Shown: in pieces, positions 16,427 through 25,155 of the stretch
How the letters are laid out: the number at the start of each line of letters is the position of its first letter
Position numbering within the stretch: position 1 is the stretch's first letter
Origin: Microbacterium sp. SORGH_AS_0862
GTDB taxonomy: Bacteria; Actinomycetota; Actinomycetes; Actinomycetales; Microbacteriaceae
DNA: 64,000 nucleotides
Direction of reading: 5' to 3'
NCBI RefSeq assembly: GCF_030818795.1
Contig: NZ_JAUTAY010000001.1
Coordinates: 1,302,001-1,366,000, forward strand
Notes under the pieces: model-generated
Seen by the model: only the letters and a program-made list of their open reading frames with translations
Database searches by the model: none
What the model was told of the DNA's origin: nothing
Position numbers and translations under genes: made by a program

Positions 16427-17243
16427 GCTCGACCTCCTTGATTCCGTGGTACCAGCGCAGGACCCTGCGCTCGACGATGGTGAAGATGACCGACAGGACG
16501 ATGCCGACCAAGCCGAGCAGCACGATGCCGCTCCACATTTCCGCGATGAGGTAGTTGCGCTGGAAGTAGGCGATCTGGAACCCGAGGCCCGATGAGGAGA
16601 AGAACATCTCGGAGATCACCATCATGATCAGCGCGACCGACAGCGTCTGACGCACCCCCGCCATGATGCGCGGGCTCGCCGCCGGCAGCACGAGAGAGAA
16701 CAGACGCTGCGCGGGAGTCAGCGAGAACGACTTGGCCGTCTCCGTCATGACCGAGTCGGTGCCGCGCACACCGTCGACGGTGTTCAGCAGGACGGGCCAC
16801 AACGATCCGAAGACGATCACGACGATCTTCATGTTGTCGGTCACGCCCAGCAGGGCCACGAACACGGGGATCAGCACGGGCGGCGGGATCGCGCGGAAGA
16901 ACTCCAGCAGCGGTTCGGCCAGCTCGCGCAGCCACCGCGTGAGGCCGATGAGGGTTCCGAGGGCGACGCCGATCACGATCGCCAGCACGATCGCCAAGGC
17001 CAGACGCGTCAGGCTCGGCACGACGTCGGTGAGGAACGCCGGACCGACCCAGGTGTTGACGAAGGCCTCGGCGATCCGCCCCGGCGCGGGGAAGAACTTG
17101 CCCGGCGCCACCGTCCCCCACACGCCCCAGATGATCAGCAGCACGATCGGCAGGGCGAGCGCGTAGGCGGTGCTCGTGGCCAGGCGCGCCCAGACCCGCG
17201 GCGCGCGCGGCGGCGTGCGGACGGTGCTCGTGTACAGGGTCAC
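16419..17243 (-). CDS. NitT/TauT-type ABC permease (second)
   Basis: 274 residues from a GTG at 17243 preceded by GAGGGGAGGAAG and overlapping the upstream permease stop by 4 bp (GTGA). About six transmembrane segments and the ATPase-coupling loop 'ETAKSFSLTPAQRLFSLVLPAASPRIMAGVRQTLSVA' (about 173-208), the EAA motif of SsuC/TauC proteins. Two permease genes suggest a heterodimeric channel, less usual for this class, which normally has one. Confidence 0.88.
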   Translation of the reverse strand: MTLYTSTVRTPPRAPRVWARLATSTAYALALPIVLLIIWGVWGTVAPGKFFPAPGRIAEAFVNTWVGPAFLTDVVPSLTRLALAIVLAIVIGVALGTLIGLTRWLRELAEPLLEFFRAIPPPVLIPVFVALLGVTDNMKIVVIVFGSLWPVLLNTVDGVRGTDSVMTETAKSFSLTPAQRLFSLVLPAASPRIMAGVRQTLSVALIMMVISEMFFSSSGLGFQIAYFQRNYLIAEMWSGIVLLGLVGIVLSVIFTIVERRVLRWYHGIKEVERA

Positions 17244-18079
17244 AGCACTTCCTCCCCTCGCACGGACTGGTGCCAGGCGAGCGCGCGGCGCTCGAGCACA
17301 CGGAAGACGAGGTTGATGATGAGGCCCAGCAGACCTGTCACGATCACGACGGCGTAGACCGTGGCGATGTTGCCGTTGCTGGCCGCGAGGATGATGACCT
17401 TGCCGAGACCGGGGTTGCCGATCGTCATCTCCGCGGTGATGGCCAGGATGAGGGCGACGGATGCGGCGAGACGCAGCCCGGTGAAGATGTAGGGGAGCGC
17501 CGTCGGGAGCACGAGCGAGCGCAGCTGCGCGGCGCGCGTGAGGCCGTAGCTGCGTGCGGTGTCGCGGGCGACAGTGTCGATGTCGGCGACGCCGTACAGC
17601 ACCTGCACGAACACCTGCCAGAAGCAGGCGTACACGATGATCACGAGCGCAGCGGGGATCTGGATGCCGTACGTCAGGATCGCCAGCGGGATGAGGGCGA
17701 CCGAGGGGATGGGGCGCAGGAACTCCACCATGGTGTTGGTTCCCCGCCGCAGCACCGGGACGAGGCCGATGAGCCCGCCGAGCAGGATGCCGAGCACCGA
17801 GGCGATCGCGAGACCGATCGCCCATGCGGTCAGGGTGCGCCCGACGTTGCGCCAGAACTCGAGGTCGGCCGCCATCGTGCCGAGACGTGTGAACGTGTCG
17901 ACCGCCGAGGGCAGCTGCGAGGGGTTGATGAGTCCGGCAGCGGAAATGAGCTGCCAGACGCCGAGGAACACGACGACACCGAGCAGTCCGAGCAGCGGAG
18001 CTCGGAACGAGCGTCGGCGTCGACGACGCGGCACGACGACCGTCGACGTGTGCACCGGCGCAGGCGGAGCGAGGGTCAT
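17240..18079 (-). CDS. NitT/TauT-type ABC permease (first)
   Basis: 279 residues from the ATG at 18077-18079; a longer frame upstream crosses a hairpin and has no start signal. N-terminal Arg-rich cytoplasmic tail, then about six transmembrane segments, with the EAA loop 'DTARSYGLTRAAQLRSLVLPTALPYIFTGLRLAASVALIL' (about 170-209). It partners the second permease. A hairpin at 18101-18132 separates it from the binding-protein gene. Confidence 0.88.
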   Translation of the reverse strand: MTLAPPAPVHTSTVVVPRRRRRRSFRAPLLGLLGVVVFLGVWQLISAAGLINPSQLPSAVDTFTRLGTMAADLEFWRNVGRTLTAWAIGLAIASVLGILLGGLIGLVPVLRRGTNTMVEFLRPIPSVALIPLAILTYGIQIPAALVIIVYACFWQVFVQVLYGVADIDTVARDTARSYGLTRAAQLRSLVLPTALPYIFTGLRLAASVALILAITAEMTIGNPGLGKVIILAASNGNIATVYAVVIVTGLLGLIINLVFRVLERRALAWHQSVRGEEVL

Positions 18080-18100
18080 GGGGGGCCTTCCGGAGGGGAT

Positions 18101-18132
18101 GCGGGGGATACGGCGCGTGCCGCATCCCCCGC
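18101..18132 (-). terminator. Hairpin between binding protein and permease genes
   Basis: A 14-bp inverted repeat GCGGGGGATACGGC / GCCGCATCCCCCGC with one mismatch and a GCGT loop, no U-tract. Located just after the binding-protein stop, it is typical of the mRNA-stabilising or attenuating hairpins that raise binding-protein expression over the permeases. Confidence 0.7.
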
Positions 18133-18138
18133 TCGGGA

Positions 18139-19125
18139 TCACTGCGGCTGGATCAGCTTCGTGAAGTCGGGCTCTGCGTCGATGTACTTGTACTGCACGG
18201 CGAGGGCTGCGAGCTTCTCGATGCCGGCGTCGTCGAGGTCGGAGGTGAAGTTCGGCAGCGTGATGCTGGCCGCCGCGGCCTCGGGGATCTCGAGGTTCTT
18301 GACGATCGCGGCGCGCACGGCGTCCTCGTTGTCGGTCGCGTACTGCTGGGCCTCGGCCATCGCCGCCGCGTAGTCGGCGACGAGCTGCGGGTCGGCGTCG
18401 ATCTTCTCCTGCGTGGTGAAGTTGGTGAGCACCGTCAGGCCGGGGATGGTGGCCTGGTAGGGCGAGACGACGTCGACGCCACCGCCGGAGACGATGAGCC
18501 CGCGGAACGGGTCGGGCACCCAGCCTGCGTCGATGTTGCCCGCTTCGAGCTGCGCCTGCACATCGGGGAAGGCGACCTCGACGAACTGGATGGTGGACGA
18601 GTCGCCGCCCGCGTCGTCGACGGCCTTGCGGATGGTGAGGTCACCGGCGGCGCCGATGCTGTTCACCGAGACGCGCTTGCCTGCGAGGTCTGCGGGGCTC
18701 GTGATGCCCGAGTCCCCGAGGGCGACGACGGAGTTGACGTCCTCGCCGTCGGCGGGGCTCGAGGCGTAGTTGCTGAAGATCACGACGCCGAGATCCTGCA
18801 GGGCAGCGCGGATCGGGCCCATGGGCTGACCGATCGCGAAGTCGATGTCGCCGCTGAGCAGCGCAGGGATGGCCTGTGCGCCGCCCTGGGCGGGAACGAC
18901 CTCGACGTCGAGGCCGTGGTCCTCGAAGATGCCCGCGTCGATGGCCGCCCACAGGGCACCCGTCTCGGCGATGGGGAGAGCGGCGACGCGCACCTGGCGC
19001 ACCTCGCCGCCTCCCGCGGTGGAGTCACCCGAGGGGGACGTGGCGGGCGCGGCGGAATCGGTGCAACCGGACAGGGTCAGAGCGGCCACGGCTGCAAGAG
19101 CGATGGCGGCAAGGGTCTTCTTCAT
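18139..19125 (-). CDS. NitT/TauT-family substrate-binding lipoprotein
   Basis: 328 residues. Lipoprotein signal 'MKKTLAAIALAAVAALTLSGC' with the lipobox Cys near residue 21, then a Gly/Ser-rich linker and an SsuA/TauA/THI5-type fold ('VRVAALPIAETGALWAAIDAGIFEDHGLDVEVVPAQGGAQAIPALLSGDIDFAIGQP' is the family hallmark). The ATG at 19123-19125 was chosen because it opens the signal peptide. First gene of a five-gene operon ending in paaX. Related systems import nitrate, sulfonates, thiamine precursors and, in some actinobacteria, phthalates. With a PaaX regulator an aromatic carboxylate is the best guess. Confidence 0.88.
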   Translation of the reverse strand: MKKTLAAIALAAVAALTLSGCTDSAAPATSPSGDSTAGGGEVRQVRVAALPIAETGALWAAIDAGIFEDHGLDVEVVPAQGGAQAIPALLSGDIDFAIGQPMGPIRAALQDLGVVIFSNYASSPADGEDVNSVVALGDSGITSPADLAGKRVSVNSIGAAGDLTIRKAVDDAGGDSSTIQFVEVAFPDVQAQLEAGNIDAGWVPDPFRGLIVSGGGVDVVSPYQATIPGLTVLTNFTTQEKIDADPQLVADYAAAMAEAQQYATDNEDAVRAAIVKNLEIPEAAAASITLPNFTSDLDDAGIEKLAALAVQYKYIDAEPDFTKLIQPQ

Positions 19126-19332
19126 CGAAGTGCCTCTCAGTGACGGGTAAGCAGGACGCCAACGCGAAGCATCCGTCACGCGGAGTCACCACCTCGAGCC
19201 CCCGACGCGTCGGCACCGCAGCGTGCTGACCCCCTCATGGTGCGGGGTTCAGCCGGTGAAAGTCAAGAGATTCGTGACGCCCGTTTGCTTTTCGTTGAAT
19301 CAGTGTCGGGCGTCAGGTCATGTTTCCTCGCC
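19126..19332 (-). promoter_or_regulatory. Promoter space of the ABC importer operon
   Basis: 207 bp without a gene, between the binding-protein start and the stop of the reductase gene. On the minus strand a TTGACT box at 19266-19261 is the only -35-like sequence; a matching -10 is not convincing. Seen in front of it is an AT-richer patch (19275-19305). No palindrome of note. Confidence 0.3.
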
Positions 19333-20241
19333 TCACCCCGGACCGTCGCTCGCCGCCGCCAGCAGCGGCACCACGACATCGCTGATCGGAGTCGACAGCC
19401 CGTGGCGACGCGCGAGACGCGAGATGACCTCATTGCGGACCTCCCACTCCAGCGGACGGCCGGCCTCGCGATCGACCAGGATCGACGTGCCCATATCGGC
19501 CGGAGCGGACCGGAACCCGGCCAGGATGTCCTGCAGGATGCGGTCCTCGACGAGCGCTCCCTCGGCGCGCGCGACGCGGGCGCATTCACGCAGATACGCC
19601 AGGGCAAGCCGCGCGACATCCGGCCGCGCGAACATCCCCGACCGGCGCCCGGCGAGCGCCATCAGGCCCGCCGTCGCGTTCTGCAGGAGCTTGCGCCAGG
19701 CGGTCGTGACGTAGTCGTCCTCGAGTTCCACGGCGCAGCGCGTGCCGCGGAGCGTCGACGCGACGCGAAGGGCCGCGGGGATGCGGGGCAGACTGATGCG
19801 CGCGTCGCCGCGGAGCAGAACCGCGCCGTCAGACTGTCTCTGCGCAGGAGACCACACGACCGCCGGCGCGATCTCGGTACCGCTCGGGACCAGTGGGGCG
19901 ACGAGCTCGACCTGCTCGATGCCGTTCTGCAGCACGCAGACCACGCTTCCCCGCCCGCAGAGGACGCGAAGCCAAGGCGCTGCGGCCTGGAGCTGCGTCG
20001 CCTTGACCGCCAGGAACACGATGTCGGCGACCGCTGCAGACGCTCCGGGATCGGTGTGGACCGGGCCCGGCACCTGGATGCGAGCGTCAGCCGCTCGGAG
20101 CTCGAGGCGCGCGCGATAGGTGCGACCGTAAAGCCGGGGCGTCCGGCCAGCCTCGTGCAGAGCGGCGGCGACGGTCGTGCCAATGGCTCCCGGTCCGACG
20201 ACGGCGACGGTCTGCGGATTCGAATCTTCGCGAGATGACAT
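19333..20241 (-). CDS. Ketopantoate reductase family (ApbA/PanE-like) oxidoreductase
   Basis: About 302 residues from the ATG at 20239-20241; a GTG at 20250 is an alternative. N-terminal Rossmann loop 'VAVVGPGAIGTTVAAALHEAG' (about 13-33), 'VFLAVKATQLQ', 'VVCVLQNGIEQ', and a C-terminal helical domain with 'AWRKLLQNATAGLMALAGR' carrying the catalytic Lys/Asn pattern of 2-dehydropantoate 2-reductase. Housekeeping PanE is usually elsewhere, so this may be a paralogue with another 2-oxoacid substrate. It is divergent from an RpiR regulator only about 25 bp away and is likely its target. Confidence 0.8.
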   Translation of the reverse strand: MSSREDSNPQTVAVVGPGAIGTTVAAALHEAGRTPRLYGRTYRARLELRAADARIQVPGPVHTDPGASAAVADIVFLAVKATQLQAAAPWLRVLCGRGSVVCVLQNGIEQVELVAPLVPSGTEIAPAVVWSPAQRQSDGAVLLRGDARISLPRIPAALRVASTLRGTRCAVELEDDYVTTAWRKLLQNATAGLMALAGRRSGMFARPDVARLALAYLRECARVARAEGALVEDRILQDILAGFRSAPADMGTSILVDREAGRPLEWEVRNEVISRLARRHGLSTPISDVVVPLLAAASDGPG

Positions 20242-20265
20242 GGACTGCACGTTACGCTGTTACAC

Positions 20266-21150
20266 ATGGTGTCGCACGAAGGTAACCCTATTACTGAACT
20301 TGCCGAGCCGTTGCAACAGTGGCTCGGGGCAGTCCGCGCTCGCAGCGGTGACCTCGCGACCAGCGAGGCGAAGGTGATCGCGCTGCTGATCGCCGACCCG
20401 CTCTTCGTGGGGACGAGCACCACTGCGCAGGTCGCGGCCAGAGCCGGCGTCTCAGCTCCGAGCGTGGTGCGCGCGGCACGTGCCATCGGGTTCGAGGGCT
20501 TCGCGGATCTAAAGCTGGAGATCGCTCGGGCGCGCGGCAGCGCGGATTTCTTCGCCCCACCGCCTTCTCTTCATGCCGACAGCGATGCCGCGAGCGTCAT
20601 GGAGAACGCCGTCCGATCCGGAGTCGACGCGCTGTCCGCATTGAGAGGCGCCCTGATCGCTGACGACGTGCGCGCGGCGGTCGAGGCGATCCGCGGTTGC
20701 GGTCAGCTGCTGTCCTACGGCGCGGGGCCCTCGGCCACGGTCGCCGCCGATGCCGTCTTCCGGATGCGCGCACTGGGGGTGCGCACGGCGGGCGTCGTCG
20801 ACCACGAGTCGGCGATGATCGCTGCCCGCCTCATGAGCCCGGGCGACGTTTCGGTCATCGTCAGTTCGACGGGCCGCACGCAGACGACGCTGGCCGTCGC
20901 CGACGCCGCGGCATCGTCCGGCGCCACCGTCATCGCGATCACCGACCGCCGCGCCACCCCTCTGACGGAGCTCGCCCACATCACGCTCCTCACGGGAGCA
21001 GCTCCCCTCTCGACGCAGCTGGCGGCAGCGGCGAGCCGTCTCGGACAGCTGACGGTCGTCGATGTGCTCGTTGCGACGCTCGCGCTCAGCGATCCGGAAC
21101 GAGTCCGACGGGCGGAGCGCGCCGGCATGGACCTCCCCGACATGGCCTGA
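20266..21150 (+). CDS. RpiR/MurR-family regulator with SIS domain
   Basis: 294 residues. N-terminal RpiR helix-turn-helix ('VAARAGVSAPSVVRAARAIGFEGFADLKLEIA', about 58-89) and a C-terminal SIS sugar-phosphate-binding domain ('LLSYGAGPSATVAADAVFRMRALGVRT', 'VIVSSTGRTQTTLAVADAAASSGATVIAITD'). RpiR proteins normally sense phosphorylated sugars or related metabolites. Its stop overlaps the next start (TGATG at 21148-21152), so it is translationally coupled to the transporter gene. It and the divergent reductase share a minimal 15-25 bp gap. Confidence 0.87.
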   Translation: MVSHEGNPITELAEPLQQWLGAVRARSGDLATSEAKVIALLIADPLFVGTSTTAQVAARAGVSAPSVVRAARAIGFEGFADLKLEIARARGSADFFAPPPSLHADSDAASVMENAVRSGVDALSALRGALIADDVRAAVEAIRGCGQLLSYGAGPSATVAADAVFRMRALGVRTAGVVDHESAMIAARLMSPGDVSVIVSSTGRTQTTLAVADAAASSGATVIAITDRRATPLTELAHITLLTGAAPLSTQLAAAASRLGQLTVVDVLVATLALSDPERVRRAERAGMDLPDMA

Positions 21151-22009
21151 TGCCCATCGGAACGTTCGCGATCGTTCTGCTCGCAGCGTTCGCGCACGCC
21201 GGCTGGAACCTCGCGTCGAAGTTCAAGCGCGGGGACACCATCCTCTTCGTCGGCGCGTACACCTTCGGTTCGGCGATCCTGTGCGCACCGCTGGCCCTGT
21301 GGTTCGCTGCAGCCGGCATCCAATCGATCACACCGGCCTTGATCGGGGCGAGCGCCGTCTCGGCCGCGCTGCATGCGGGCTACTCCCTCGCCCTGCAGGC
21401 GGGCTACGATCGCGCCGCCTTCGGTGTGGTCTACCCCGTCGCCCGGGGCAGCGGGCCCCTGCTCTCCATGGGGTCGCGGTGGCGTTGCTGGGCGAGCGGA
21501 TCGGGTGGACGTCCGCCGTCGGCGGGCTGCTCGTGGTCGGCGGGATCCTCGTCGTCGCCGGTGACCCTCGGAAGATGCGCGGGGGCGATGTACGACGCGG
21601 TGTGCTGTGGGGCGTGATGACGGGGGCCGCGATCGCGGCCTACACACTCTGGGACGCCCATGCGGTCGGCCGACTCGGCCTCGCACCGGTGAGCTACTAC
21701 GCGAGGACCCTCCTCTTCCAATGCGCCCTGCTCACCCCCGGCATCCTGCGGCGTCGCGCGGGATTGCGCACGACACTGCGCGCGGACTGGCGGCCCATCG
21801 TCCTCGTGGCCGTGCTCTCTCCGCTCGCCTACATCCTCGTGCTCACGGCGATGCAGGAGTCGCCCGTCGCCCTCGTCGCGCCGCTCCGGGAGTCGTCCAT
21901 CGTCATCGGATCCCTCATCGCCTGGCGCCTGTTCGACGAACACGGCCTGGGCCGCCGCGTCATCGGCGCGGTGGTCGTCCTGGCGGGCATCGTGGTCATC
22001 GGTCTGTGA
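21150..22009 (+). pseudogene. EamA/DMT-type transporter, frameshifted
   Basis: The first about 107 codons give a DMT permease half ('FAIVLLAAFAHAGWNLASKF', then 'ALQAGYDRAAFGVVYPVARGSGPLLSM'). The frame breaks at a run of four G at 21470-21473. In the next frame the protein resumes 'VAVALLGERIGWTSAVGGLLVVGGILVVAG' and continues to a normal end at 22009 with the second EamA repeat ('RESSIVIGSLIAWRLFDEHGLGRRVIGAVVVLAGI'). Inserting one G gives a continuous 286-residue, ten-helix protein. It is either a real one-base deletion or a sequencing error. It is coupled to the RpiR gene. Confidence 0.85.
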
Positions 22010-22068
22010 GCCCGCCGATCCCGCTCCATTCAGCGGGATGCATAATCGGTGCAGACGAAGGGGTCTGG

Positions 22069-24315
22069 ATGATCGCCGAACCGCGCAGCGAGTTCGTGGG
22101 CCGCAGAGCCGAGCTCGACACGATCGGCACACTGCTGCGCACCGGCCGCCTGGTGACGCTCACCGGCGTGGGCGGCGTCGGGAAGACGCGGCTGGCTGCG
22201 CGGGCAGCCAACGAGTTCGCCGCCGCTGCGGGGGTGACCGCCTGGTTCGTCGGACTCGACACTCTCCAGGATGCGCGGCGCGTACCCCTGGCCGTTGCGC
22301 GGGCTCTGCCCCTCGGCGAGCACTCCGCCCGCGACCCGCTCGACTTCCTCGCCGACGTCCTCTCCGACACGCCTTCTCTGGTCGTCCTCGACAACTGCGA
22401 GCACCTCATCGATGCGGTGGCGGCCTTCGCCGACGAGCTCCTGGATGCGGTGCCGCAGCTGACGATCCTCGCGACGAGCCGACGCCGGCTCGACGTCGAC
22501 GGTGAGCAGGTCTTCGCCGTACCGCCGCTGTCGCTCGCCGACGACGCCTCTCACCCGTCCGACGCCCTCGCGCTGCTGCTCGCGCGCGCCCGAGCGGCCG
22601 ACGCGTCCTTCGCCCTGTCCGAGCAGGAGGAGTCGGTGGCGGAAGAACTCTGCCGCTCGCTGGACGGGCTGCCGCTCGCCATCGAGCTGGCGGCGACCCG
22701 GTTGCGCTCGCTGCCGCTCTCCGAGCTCAACGGGCGCTTGTCGTCGCGCTTCACGCTGTTACGGGCGGCCTCCCGGTCCGCCGTCGCCCGCCAGCGCACC
22801 CTCGGCGCGGTCGTCGACTGGAGCTACGAACTGTGCACCCCCGAGCAGCGCAGGGGGTGGGAGGCGATGAGCGTCTTCCGCGGCCCCTTCGACCTCGCGG
22901 CCGCCGCATCGGTGGCCGAGCTCACCGAGACGCAGATCGTCGACGTGGTCGACGATCTGGTCACGCAGTCGGTCATCGAAGCCGACCGCGAGAGCGGGCG
23001 CCTCCGCATGCTCGAGACCATCCGCGCCTACGGACGCCAGCGCGCGGAGGAGAACGGCACGTGGCCGCTGCTGCTGCGTCGCCACCTCGCGCACTACCGC
23101 CGCCTCGCCGAGGCCGCCGACGCACGATGGTACGGACCCGATCAATCGCGCATCATCTCGACCCAGCGCGCGGATCGAGCCGAGCTGCACGCCGCACTGA
23201 CCACCGCGACGACCGTCGATGCGGACACGGCGCTCGCGCTGTTCGCCGCGCTCCGGTACCACTGGGGCGTCGGTGGGTTCCTGCCCGAGGGGCGCGCGTG
23301 GGCGACGCGTGTGCTGGCGCTGCCCGGTGCCGGCGCGGCGCCGCGGATGCGGGGTTCGATCACGGCGGCCTGGCTGTGTCTGCTGCAGGGCGATCTGGAC
23401 GAGGCGGACGTGCACCTCCGCGACGCCGAGGCGCTGCTCGCATCCGTTCCCGAACCGGAGGGCGTCGTTTTCACGGTGGAGCTCCAGCGGTGGCGTGGAA
23501 CGCACGCGCTGTTCTCGGGCGATCCGGCGGCGGCCGTGGTCGGCTTCGAACGCTCCATCGGCGGCGCCCTGGGCGCAGGCCTCCCGAACGAGGCGCTGCT
23601 CGCGCAGTTCCAGCTCACGACGGCACGAAGCCACCTCGGCGAGCGCGGGGCGGGGACCTCGGCCGAAGCGGCCGCTCGGCACAGCGAAGCGATCGGCGAG
23701 ATGTGGATGCGCTCGCTCGCGCTGTGGTCGCTCGCGCTGGCGGCGTTCTGCGACGGTGAGCTCGATCTCGCGGAGATGCAGGCGCGTCAGTCGTTGCGGG
23801 CCGAGGACGGCATCGATGACCCGGTCGGGGACTGTCTCGTGCTCGAGCTGCTGAGCTGGATCGACGCGGCGCGCTCACCCACCGAGCGCTCGGCCGTGCT
23901 CCTCGGGGCGGCCCGCAGCCGCTGGCGCCGCGTCGGCTCCGACATCGCGGTGCACGGACCGCAGATGGCGGCCCACCACGAGCGATGCGTGGCCCGGGTG
24001 CGCGCCCGCCTCGGCGACCGGGCGTTCGAGCGCGCCGCGGCGGTCGGCGAGCGCCTGACCCCCGTCGAGGCGGTGTCGTTCGCCGCGTCCGCCCGGGGCT
24101 CTGCGGGCGGGCTCAGCGAGCGCGAGCGGGAGGTGGCGGCCGGCATCCACGAGGGGCTCAGCAATCGTGAGATCGCCGAGCGGCTCGTGCTGTCGGTGCG
24201 CACCGTCGACACCCACGTGCAGCGCATCCTCGGCAAGCTCGGCTTCGGCTCACGCGCCCAGATCGCGGCGTGGTTCGAGTCCACACGCGCTGCGGTGCCG
24301 AGCGAGGTTACGTAG
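22069..24315 (+). CDS. MalT/AfsR-like ATPase regulator with LuxR DNA-binding domain
   Basis: 748 residues. N-terminal STAND/AAA ATPase ('EFVGRRAELDTIGTLL', Walker A 'GVGGVGKTRLAARAA' about 34-48, Walker B 'SLVVLDNCEHL', 'ILATSRRRLDVDGEQVF'), a winged-helix/arm region, TPR-like repeats (about 350-650), and a C-terminal LuxR helix-turn-helix ('LSEREREVAAGIHEGLSNREIAERLVLSVRTVDTHVQRILGKLG', about 683-726). Such proteins activate transcription after ligand-triggered ATP-dependent oligomerisation. ATG at 22069 sits about 25 bp after a CATAAT -10-like box (22041-22046). It probably controls the hydrolase-dehydrogenase genes that follow, but no signal is known. Confidence 0.87.
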   Translation: MIAEPRSEFVGRRAELDTIGTLLRTGRLVTLTGVGGVGKTRLAARAANEFAAAAGVTAWFVGLDTLQDARRVPLAVARALPLGEHSARDPLDFLADVLSDTPSLVVLDNCEHLIDAVAAFADELLDAVPQLTILATSRRRLDVDGEQVFAVPPLSLADDASHPSDALALLLARARAADASFALSEQEESVAEELCRSLDGLPLAIELAATRLRSLPLSELNGRLSSRFTLLRAASRSAVARQRTLGAVVDWSYELCTPEQRRGWEAMSVFRGPFDLAAAASVAELTETQIVDVVDDLVTQSVIEADRESGRLRMLETIRAYGRQRAEENGTWPLLLRRHLAHYRRLAEAADARWYGPDQSRIISTQRADRAELHAALTTATTVDADTALALFAALRYHWGVGGFLPEGRAWATRVLALPGAGAAPRMRGSITAAWLCLLQGDLDEADVHLRDAEALLASVPEPEGVVFTVELQRWRGTHALFSGDPAAAVVGFERSIGGALGAGLPNEALLAQFQLTTARSHLGERGAGTSAEAAARHSEAIGEMWMRSLALWSLALAAFCDGELDLAEMQARQSLRAEDGIDDPVGDCLVLELLSWIDAARSPTERSAVLLGAARSRWRRVGSDIAVHGPQMAAHHERCVARVRARLGDRAFERAAAVGERLTPVEAVSFAASARGSAGGLSEREREVAAGIHEGLSNREIAERLVLSVRTVDTHVQRILGKLGFGSRAQIAAWFESTRAAVPSEVT

Positions 24316-24422
24316 TCCTACGGATACCGCGGCTCCGGGCTCCGATCGACACTGAGCGTCAGTCATCGTCGTCACGGAGCCGCCGCCGCGCGCCGGCTCC
24401 CCGGATCAAGGAAGACCGGAAC

Positions 24423-25130
24423 ATGAGCCAGAACCCGCATGTGCTCCTCGTCCACGGCGCATGGGTCGGGGGCTGGGAGTTCGCCCCCGTCATCCCCCTG
24501 CTGCAATCGCTCGGCTGGACGGTCGAGACGCTCGAGCTGCCCTCCACAGGGTCGATCGGTTCCCTCGCCGCCGACGCCGCGGCGTTGCGTGACCTCCTCG
24601 ATCGCGCCGACGCGCCCGTCCTGCTGGTCGGCCACTCGTACGGCGGCGTGCCGGTGACCGAGGCCGGCGACCATCCGCACGTCGCGGGGCTCGTTTACAT
24701 CGCCGCGTTCGCGCTGGATGCGGGAGAGAGCGTCCGGGGATCCGTCGGCGGCGAGTTCCCGCCCGGTTGGCACGTCGCGGGCGACCAGGTGACCCTCGGC
24801 GCCACCCGCGAGGAGCGCATCGCGATGGTCTCCGCCGACTTCCCGCCGGGCACGCCTGCGGAGGCGGGCGAGCATCTCGCCGACATGTTCCGTCCGCAGT
24901 CGCTCGCCTCGCTGACCGACACCGTCACCGCGGTCGCCTGGCGCGCCACGCCGAGCTGGTACCTGCTCACGGAGAAGGACGTCCTCGTGCCGCCGGCGTT
25001 CCAGCAGGCGCTCGCCGAGCGCGCCGGGTCCGAGATCGTGCGCCTCGCCACCGGGCACGCACCGTTCCAGGAAGACCCGCGGGGCTTCGTCGACGCGTTG
25101 GCGCGCGTCGCCGCGAGCGCACTGGTCTGA
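24423..25130 (+). CDS. Alpha/beta hydrolase
   Basis: 235 residues, ATG at 24423. 'VLLVHGAWVGGWEFAPVIPLL' (oxyanion, about 8-28), nucleophile 'LLVGHSYGG' (about 74-82), acid in 'LLTEKDVLVPP' and catalytic His in 'LATGHAPFQEDP'. It belongs to the short salicylate-esterase/hydroxynitrile-lyase-like group (EstC/MES type). It heads a three-gene run with an aldehyde dehydrogenase and an alcohol dehydrogenase, which suggests ester cleavage giving an alcohol that is then oxidised to acid. The substrate is not known. Confidence 0.8.
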   Translation: MSQNPHVLLVHGAWVGGWEFAPVIPLLQSLGWTVETLELPSTGSIGSLAADAAALRDLLDRADAPVLLVGHSYGGVPVTEAGDHPHVAGLVYIAAFALDAGESVRGSVGGEFPPGWHVAGDQVTLGATREERIAMVSADFPPGTPAEAGEHLADMFRPQSLASLTDTVTAVAWRATPSWYLLTEKDVLVPPAFQQALAERAGSEIVRLATGHAPFQEDPRGFVDALARVAASALV

Positions 25131-25155
25131 CCCCCACCCACCGAAGGAGCACCTC

